NCBI RefSeq assembly: GCF_026151205.1
Contig: NC_087072.1
Span: 22,082,603 to 22,146,602, forward strand
Length of the DNA stretch: 64,000 nt
Direction: 5' to 3'
Source of the DNA: Bolinopsis microptera
Taxonomy: Eukaryota > Ctenophora > Tentaculata > Lobata > Bolinopsidae
Numbering within the stretch: position 1 is the stretch's first letter; each line of letters begins with the position of its first letter. Below, in pieces: positions 56,286 through 64,000 of this stretch. The notes under the pieces are model-generated. The model searched no databases and was not told the DNA's origin. It was given only the letters and a program-made list of their open reading frames with translations. The position numbers and the translations under genes are program-made.

Positions 56286-59200
56286 ATGTCTGTCAAGACT
56301 TCATCAGCTGCGGAGATTGTCTTCATGTCCACCCCAGTGGTAGTTGGGTGAGTTCATTTTATTTCCTATTTCATTATTTATCACTTTCATACCACAAAAA
56401 AGTTAATTTTTATATGTTTTCACTTTTATTACCTTCTGTATTAGTTTATCATACTGCAAGCCCCCCCCCCCCTATCTAGTATCTATCCTATAATACAGTA
56501 ACTCACAAATCCTATGCCTGCTTATCGCGAAATCAGCTCTTTTAATGCATTTCTTCCAATGTACATTGTAATCGGTGCAGATGTATCATGGTCAGCAAAT
56601 ATCCACTCCAACTTGGTCAAGCTTTGAAGTGCGTCTAGATTGCTTGTCCGTATCTATTAGTTGAGACGCTTATATAGTTAAATGTACGACCTCACAATTA
56701 TTTCCATGTCAACAGTGCTATTTTCAGGGGTGTGTTTGCGTCATATGTACTGTTCTGCATAGGAGGAAACAGGTCGTTACGAAACAGAATCCCAGTTAGG
56801 ATTATGACGGCTGTTTTCCTGGCCCTGTCCATCAACTCTGTCTCATGGTACGTGAGCTAAATACTTGAGTCTTAAACGTTAAAGTTTAGAACGTTTAGTG
56901 AATCTGTTCTACAAAATTTTTAATTTTCAGCAAACTCTGAGTCGGCGACTCATGATACATCTAAAACTGTTTAGAAAACTTAGTAGGCAAATTACTAGGG
57001 AGGTTACTCTTACGCGCAAAATTCCTGCAATTGATAAGTTTCGTTTAATACGTGCTTAATAGCGACCTCAACTCATTCAACTTCAAGGCATCCACCAAGA
57101 TTAAGAATATTAAGCACAAATATTTTCACTAGATCTGTAATATCTGAGGACAAATGCTCTTTTTTTAAAGTTCAGCCAGGTAATAAGTCCAACTTTTATA
57201 AGATAAAGTTTAACCAAGTATTCTACTCACTCCGATACTCTAGCTTTTAAAGTAGTCGAATTTAACCAAGTATTCTACTCACTCCGATACTCTAGCTTTT
57301 AAAGTAGTCGAATGTAACCAAGTATTCTACTCCGATTCACCCTCAGGTTCATCAACATAATAGTGAGCTCGAAAATCAACAATTTCACTGACTCTGCCTC
57401 CTGTCTGATAAACGCCTATGTAATGTCTACTCTGCAGTACGGTATTGTTGGTAAGTAGTATTTCTGCCGAATACGCTTCATTATTTATGGGAGCCATCTC
57501 GATAACATTACAGTATCACCAAAACTGTATTATTAAATAAATCACGCCTTTACATATAATACAGACTACAGAGCCAAGCTGCATAATATTTACCAGATAA
57601 GATAGGCATATTATCATAATTTATAACATAATTTATGTTATAAAAAACATAATTCATAACATTTAAATAGACCCTCACTTTATAATACTAAGCCTTTTGT
57701 TCACAGCGATGTTGACGTTTGTGATCGTGGACCAGTACATTGCCTGCACCATGCCCCTACAGTATCGGAGTGTAATGACCCTAAAGAAGTGTAACCGTAT
57801 CATGATCCTCCTCTGGACGATAGTGTGCCTGTTCGAGCTTCCCCTCCTTATTACTATGGGTTAGTTAGCACGAGTCATGCGGTCCCAGTATCTTATATAC
57901 ATGATATCTAGTATTTGTTTGATCATAAGATCATAGTCTAATATTACATGTGCCTAATATGGTTCCTTTGCCCCACCAGTCACATTATTCAACATAACAC
58001 GGCCATCGTTCTACCACTATTCTTACCTCTACCTCTCTCACCTGGTAACACCTGGTAACACCTGGTAACACCTGGTAACACCTGGTAACACCTGGTAACA
58101 CCTGTTAACACCTGGTAACACCTGGTAACACCTGGTAACACCTGTTAACACCTGGTAACACCTGGTAACACCTGATAACACCGTTAACACCTGGTAACAC
58201 CTGGTAACACCTGGTAACACCTGGTAACACCTGGTAACACCTGGTAACACCTGGTAACACCTGGTAACACATGGTAACACCTGGTAACACCTGGTAACAC
58301 CTGGTAACACCTGGTAACACCGTTAACACCGTTAACACCTGGTAACACCTGGTAACACCTGGTAACACCTGGTAACACCTGGTAACACCTGGTAACACCT
58401 GGTAACACCTGGTAACACCTGGTAACACCTGGTAACACCTGGTAACACCTTGTAACACCTTGTAATACCTTTTAATACCTGGTAACAAATGGTAACACCT
58501 GATAACACCTGGTAACACCTTGTAACACTAACATTAACTAAACTCTAACCTTCAGGTGGAGCAAAAGATAAGGGACCGTCTTATTTCGACCTTATCGGAG
58601 TGTGTTATTCGTCCTACGTTAACTTCGACATCTCTGGGAACTACATGGTGTACATGTGCTGGTCTCTCTTGGAGGTTACTGTCTCTTCTAGTTCTTAACA
58701 TTCTTCTTCTCAGTTTTACTTCTTATCAAGTGTTTAATACTGCACTTGTCCTAGAGCCGTCAATTAAAGAATTTAGGTGCAACTTCTGATGTAATGCCGT
58801 GTGGTACAAAGTATTGTATAATCGTTCATTGAGTAGGTCTATGACTCTTTCATAACTTTGTAACTAGGGTCTTCTTTGAATACCTGGAATTTCTGTATAA
58901 CAGAGGCACCAGGGTCTGAGGTGAAGTCATATAACCCAATACTTTTAAAAATATTAACTCACCTGCTCGACACTCAGCAATCGGTCAAATGAATGCCCTA
59001 AATTGTGCACAACAAAACAAATATGTGACTTATATTTCATTTCAGCTGACGGTGGTGTACGTTGTGCCGATATACGTTATGGTCCACCTGTCATATAACT
59101 CTTATCGAGTGATGAACCACAGGAAAAGAGCGAGCATGTTCAGTCAGAAGGTAACTTGAAATATTGTAAACAATTAACCCATCTTGGATTCATTCTATCT

Positions 59201-62200
59201 ACCCCACTCCATCTACCCCACTCCATCTACCCCACTCCATCTACCCCACTCCATGTATCCCACTCCATCTACCCCACTCCATCTACCCCACTCCATCAAC
59301 AACACTCCATCTACCCCACTCCATCTACCCTACTCCATCAACCCCACTCCATCTACCCCACTCCATGTACCTCACTCCATCTACGCCACTCCATCTACCC
59401 CACTCCATCTACCCCACTCCATCTACCCCACTCCATCTACCCCACTCCATCTACCCCACTCCATCTACCCCACTCCATCTACCCCACTCCATCAACCCCA
59501 CTCCATCTACCCCACTCCATCTACCCCACTCCATCTACCCCACTCCATCTATTCCACTCTATATCTAAATATGACATTCTAATTTTGTAATCCTTCATCT
59601 TATTAACTACTATATTTAATATTTATGTTCGACATAATTCCGGTGACCTAAATGATTTGGGAACGAAAATATGGGAATGATTTCCAAAAACCGTCACATT
59701 TCGTACCCCAAATTAAATCATGGTATTTGGGGATTATTTTCATCTCCTTATTTTACAAAAATGCAACCCAATATTTGATATAATTGAATACAAAGATCTT
59801 CTCTGATCAGCTGTTTCATCTTGTAAACAACCTTCCGGAGCCTTTGAAAGTTAGCCTCAACTTAACTTATAATCCTCCAGAGGGTATAGAAAACCGACAG
59901 TGTTTGTCATCTTCCTTTACTCTCGAAATTTCACCGCCGTGGCCAATAAAGTAGTGATAGAGCTTGCCTATTTTTAATGGAACGTGTCCAAAATCATTTT
60001 TAAAGCAATTCATGATCGAATACTAGTGTTCATTAATTGTTTGATGAATCATATTTATAACTCACTATATTGATAAGTTGATAGTAAATCGATAAAGTCA
60101 TGATTAAGGAAAATACGTGAAAAATAATTTGATGAAAATAATGATGGTGACCTAAATTTTGGTAGTCCGAAAATATGGTGTTTTTTAAAGAAAAACCACC
60201 GACTTTCGTACCATTTAAATATGCATCTCGAAAGGTAACTGCTCATAGCTCCATTGAGAAAGCTTTCCAGTACTACTAACGTCTAGTACTTCGTTCCGAT
60301 AGAGAACTTTCATTAGCCCAGGAAGGCAATCATCCTAATGAGATTATAAACCGAACCTAATGAAGCCACGTTTTAGGATGCGCAAACACAATCTATATAT
60401 AATATATAATATCGTGTCCAAAAGCATCATATATAATATATCACGAGGTTTAATAGAACGTTATAAACTAAGGTGTGTCGAACTTCGAAATCGTATATTA
60501 TATAATATGTTTATAAACATATATAAAATACTTAACAGATTAAACAGATTAAACAGATTAAACAGATTAAACAGATTAAACAGATTAAACAGATTAAACA
60601 GATTAAACAGATTAAACAGATTAAACAGATTAAACAGATTAAACAGATTAAACAGATTAAACAGATTAAACAGATTAAACAGATTAAACAGATTAAACAG
60701 ATTAGACAGATTAAACAGATTAAACAGATTAAACAGATTAAACAGATTAAACAGATTAAACAGATTAAACAGATTAAACAGATTAAACAGATTAAACAGA
60801 TTAAACAGATTAAACAGATTAAACAGATTAAACAGATTAAACAGATTAAACAGATTAGACAGATTAAACAGATTAAACAGATTAAACAGATTAAACAGAT
60901 TAAACAGATTAAACAGATTAAACAGATTAAACAGATTAAACAGATTAAACAGACTAAACAGATTAAACAGATTAAACAGATTAAACAGATTAAACAGATT
61001 AAACAGATTAAACAGATTAAACAGATTAAACAGATTAAACAGATTAAACAGATTAAACAGATTAAACAGATTAAACAGATTAAACAGATTAAACAGATTA
61101 AACAGATTAAACAGATTAAACAGATTAAACAGATTAAACAGATTAGACAGATTAAACAGATTAAACAGATTGAACAGATTAAACAGATTAAACAGATTAA
61201 ACAGACTAAACAGATTAAACAGATTAAACAGATTAAACAGATTAAACAGATTAAACAGATTAAACAGATTAAACAGATTAAACAGATTAAACAGATTAAA
61301 CAGATTAAACAGATTAAACAGATTAAACAGATTAAACAGATTAAACAGATTAAACAGATTAAACAGATTAAACAGATTAAACAGATTAAACAGATTAAAC
61401 CATCGATGGTAAATACGTCAAAAAATCGCCTGTAAATACGCCGTATTCAAAAATTCTAAGAAATACGTGAAATACGGCAAAATTTGGCGCTTAAATTCTT
61501 TGATGGTAAAATTTTTCAAAATACGCGCGTATCTCTTTCGAAATACGTGATTACAGATTAGTGATATTTGCGCGTGCGTCGCTGGCCCAGTGGTATATTA
61601 ATATAGCAATACTGACAGTCGTTTTGGAGACTTCACGGTGCTCGAATGAAAACGCTGCAGCGACTTGCTATTCTTATGCTGAACCAACCAATCAGTTAGT
61701 CTGCTGCAGAGCAGAGCTTCTCAGGTTATAAAGCAGTTATGCCTCCCTCGAGGAATAGACTTTCAACCGAGACCCAGTTCCAGTGCATTTTTATCTATTA
61801 CAATATTCGCAGACTAAGATCACAAGTCTCTCTTGCTTGAATTTTGAAACCGGTTACCGGATTAACACGGACTTCCCAGTGGCATAAGTTTAAAAAGTGA
61901 CTAGGAATCCAGCCTGGAAAGAAAAAACGGCTATAATAAACTTTTAAAACGGCTATAATAAATTTTTCGGCCGGATGACGATTTCATTTCACCTTGCTAG
62001 TTATATTACAGAGGTATTTTTAGTTATTCATTAGTTATTCATAATTGCCAAAAAGTATGGGAAAAATTATCCTATCCGAGTCTCGAACTCGCAATCTGCT
62101 GATTTGGAGCTAGCGTATTAACCAATTAGGCCACGATTCCATATACTGTGATGTAATATTTATATATAGATCTTCGCGCGTTACTGCAACTTAATTTGAA

Positions 62201-64000
62201 ATACGTAATTTATCATCGGGAAATACGTATGCGTAGTACCTACGCGTAGTCTCCCCAAAACGCATTTACCATCCTTGGATTAAACATAGCTAACACAGCC
62301 AACATCTTACTATATATAAAGCGAGACGATACGGGTTCCTGCTAGTAGCTAACATAGCTAACATAGCTAACGTATAGCTAAGGTATAGCTTACGTATAGC
62401 TAACGTAGCTAGTTTAAACTCATTACAGCACTACAAATCTATTACATTTATTGAGAATTATGTAATGTAACGTGATGGAAATATTTTAAACGGGCATATC
62501 CTGTCCAAACCCAGGATGCACTACATGAAGAATTCGTTGTAACTTTGTTTGAAAAACATTAATAGCTAACATAGCTAACCTATAGCTAACATAGCTAACA
62601 TAGCTAACATATAGCTAACATAGCTAACATAGCTAACAGAGCTAAAATAGCTCACATATTTATTACTTAACATACTTTTAACTTTACTAATTTTCCACCT
62701 TCAGGCAGAACAGGAATTGAAGGAACAATCTAACAAAGCTGCAAAGATAATGGAGAAACAGGAGAAACCTATTGATAAGGATAAAAACGAAAAACTGAAA
62801 GCTCTTTTATCGCTCTACGCTAAGCCTATGGTAAATATGTTACACTTTTTAAAACAGCACAATATTCTTATTAAAAAGGGGATAACAAGTAACACTTCGG
62901 TACCCGAATCATGACCGACACAAATTGCCTGGAATTAAAACCTCGATTAAAACATCGAACTTAGAATAACCCGTCAAGTCCTAATTTCTCGAATTTTGTA
63001 ACAGCAACAGATGAGACTAAAAGTGGGTTAAAATAATTTCAATCAACTACAAGTCAGGAGTGGATAAACCGAAATATAAAACAATGGAAATTGGAGTCAG
63101 TTCTAAATAAAAACCGCCATTTAATCCAGCTGACAAAATTAACTATTTGCGACCTCTTTAAGACCACTAACCGAATGGTCGGAGGACGCATCTTGTTCAG
63201 CGTCAAAGTGATTCAGTTAATCTGTCATGTCGCAATCGCTTTTAAGAATTTACAAAGTGCTGCGATGTCGTCATTTTATTTTTGCTGTTCTACATTTGGT
63301 GTCACTGTCAAACGGTTAAAATAAGACATAAGTGGCAAAATTCTTAAATTTTATAGAACTAGAAGAGTGGCGAACCTACCTATGTGCTGACCCCGCTACA
63401 TTTTTTGGGCAGGCCTTCTTTTTTCCACTTTCAGCTTCCTGCAGCTTTTTGCCACCCCAAAATATTTTTTCATGAAGTTCGAACGTTCTAGTGGACGGGA
63501 TAATACAACATTGGGACGTTTTTTTCTTTTAAAAATACGCAAAATTCGGGAAAATGCCGCCCAAAATTATTACAATTAGTGTTAATAATTGCTACTCCTC
63601 AGGTTAAGACAGCCCTAATCCTGTGTTTCGTGCTTCTCTCGTTAGTTTCTCACAGCTTGTTAAGGTTCTACGAGCCCGTTAAAGACTACTTCGGTCCTCA
63701 GTCTTCAGAGGTTTGTCAGCTTTTGTATCACAATTATTTGATTTCAAATATATTCACATTGTACGTCATTTCTTTTAACAATTCATTTTTTGACTTCCTA
63801 ATTCTGATTTATAACGAAAAATACAATTTCCCATGAAGAAGAACATGTCATAAAATATCGTGTGAAAAACTAAACCTTTCTAACGAACACTGGCGTCTTT
63901 GTATTGAATAAATAATGATGAAAGTAAAATGATAATAATAATAAAAATAACCCTGTCCTCCTCCTCAGTCGATTCAACTGACGGTAAATTGTCTAAGAAG
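56286..64000 (+). CDS. Rhodopsin-like G protein-coupled receptor, 9 exons, 3' partial
   Basis: Exons: 56286-56347, 56728-56847, 57347-57450, 57707-57859, 58556-58674, 59046-59150, 62705-62830, 63603-63710, 63969-64000 and beyond. All have AG/GT borders and matching phases (929 nt, about 309 residues so far). TM1 PVVVGGVFASYVLFCIGGN; TM2 FLALSINSVSWFINIIV; Cys80 (SASCLINAYV) and 24 residues later DQYIAC (variant of DRY) with PLQY in loop 2; TM4 RIMILLWTIV; second-loop Cys in GVCYSS; TM5 VVYVVPIYVMVHLSY; a charged third loop (exon 7); TM6 ALILCFVLLSLVSH; TM7 lies past the edge. The class-A CWxP motif in TM6 is absent. The short N terminus makes the start plausible; a 5' non-coding exon may precede it. 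The ligand is unknown. Confidence 0.85.
57208..57330. repeat. ~52-bp tandem duplication in GPCR intron 2
   Basis: TAACCAAGTATTCTACTCAC...AAAGTAGTCGAA occurs two and a half times, ending just before the exon-3 acceptor. Confidence 0.85.
58040..58527. repeat. 10-bp minisatellite (TAACACCTGG), ~48 copies
   Basis: Fills most of GPCR intron 4. Some units are shortened to TAACACCGT. Ends about 30 bp before the exon-5 acceptor. Confidence 0.95.
59196..59566. repeat. 14-bp minisatellite (ACTCCATCTACCCC), ~26 copies
   Basis: Lies 45 bp after the exon-6 donor of the GPCR. The His/Pro/Ser/Thr-rich ORFs are artefacts. Confidence 0.95.
59567..60533 (+). other. GPCR intron 6, unique part
   Basis: AT-rich. 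A diverged duplication sharing GTGACCTAAAT and CGAAAATATGG lies about 510 bp apart (59642 and 60149). No exon. Confidence 0.5.
60534..61400. repeat. 9-bp minisatellite (AACAGATTA), ~96 copies
   Basis: 867 bp and almost perfect, with occasional A-to-G changes. Its Asn-Arg-Leu ORF is an artefact. Confidence 0.97.
61405..62275. mobile_element. Possible ~870-bp element ending in GATGGTAAATACG
   Basis: Starts GATGGTAAATACG and ends CGCATTTACCATC (12 of 13 complementary). It sits at the end of the AACAGATTA array, with GGATTAAAC resuming after it. Rich in AAATACG motifs and holds a tRNA-like sequence. No ORF and no clear target duplication. Confidence 0.4.
62067..62140 (-). pseudogene. tRNA-Trp(CCA)-like sequence
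   Basis: On the minus strand: an A-box-like TGGCCTAATTGG, anticodon arm with loop CTCCAAA (anticodon CCA at 62105-62107), TTGCGAGTTCGAGACTCG as T arm with a B-box-like GTTCGAGAC. The D and T arms are recognisable, but the acceptor ends (GGAATCG and ATAGGAT) do not pair and two anticodon-stem pairs are weak. A tRNA pseudogene or a tRNA-derived SINE head is therefore more likely than a working tRNA. Confidence 0.6.
62316..62346. mobile_element. Solo end fragment of the 19.8-kb long-TIR element family
   Basis: AAAGCGAGACGATACGGGTT then CCTGCTAGT. This joins the nested AAAGCGAGACGAT motif (near 21474) directly to the right end CGGGTTCCTGCTAGT (near 21752-21766), as if an internally deleted copy landed here. 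Confidence 0.6.
62347..62650. repeat. TAGCTAACA degenerate arrays
   Basis: Two clusters of TAGCTAACATAGCTAACG-type repeats (62347-62412 and 62563-62650) near the end of GPCR intron 6. Confidence 0.8.

Noticed and set aside
60360..61412. 350-codon Asn-Arg-Leu repeat protein
   Set aside because: It is the AACAGATTA minisatellite inside a GPCR intron; a 9-bp period keeps frames open automatically.
61575..61660. Second A-box-like motif (TGGCCCAGTGGT) on the plus strand
   Set aside because: No convincing B box or cloverleaf follows it.

Overview
The window is animal nuclear DNA. It has GT-AG introns splitting metazoan-specific domain families, a class A-type G protein-coupled receptor, a receptor tyrosine kinase, and many DNA-transposon and LINE remnants and minisatellites. 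The species cannot be read from sequence. The intron-rich genes, short exons and TTAGGG-type repeats fit many animals; a non-bilaterian such as a cnidarian is a guess.

Layout. (1) 1-159, + strand: last coding exon of a gene entering from the left. (2) 1976-2680, - strand: an uncharacterised intronless ORF with two hydrophobic segments. (3) 4491-39647, - strand: one very large gene assembled here exon by exon (26 coding exons, every junction in phase, about 1133 residues). It encodes a receptor tyrosine kinase with signal peptide, two sushi/CCP-like modules, two tandem pentraxin domains, a third CCP module, an LDL-receptor class A module, one membrane helix, a kinase domain and a tyrosine-bearing tail. 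(4) 39648-56285: no convincing host gene; a deleted mariner-type element, a LINE tail, a deleted piggyBac element and long tandem arrays. (5) 56286-64000, + strand: nine exons of a rhodopsin-like GPCR that runs off the right edge just before or within TM7.

The main discovery candidate is the pentraxin-ectodomain receptor kinase. Pentraxins are normally secreted pattern-recognition or adhesion proteins. Here two in tandem sit on a single-pass receptor next to CCP and LDLa modules, so a soluble-type recognition domain appears wired directly to tyrosine phosphorylation (function inferred). The gene is inflated by a 13.3-kb intron between the two pentraxin modules, filled with nested inverted-repeat elements. 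Two of its 3' splice sites have been copied into tandem repeats: one copy set stays in frame, the other would give a premature stop.

The rest is dominated by repeats. They include several MITE or foldback families, some with clear 8-bp target duplications, and more than a dozen minisatellites of 7-60 bp. Many of the long ORFs in the window are only these arrays read in frame.
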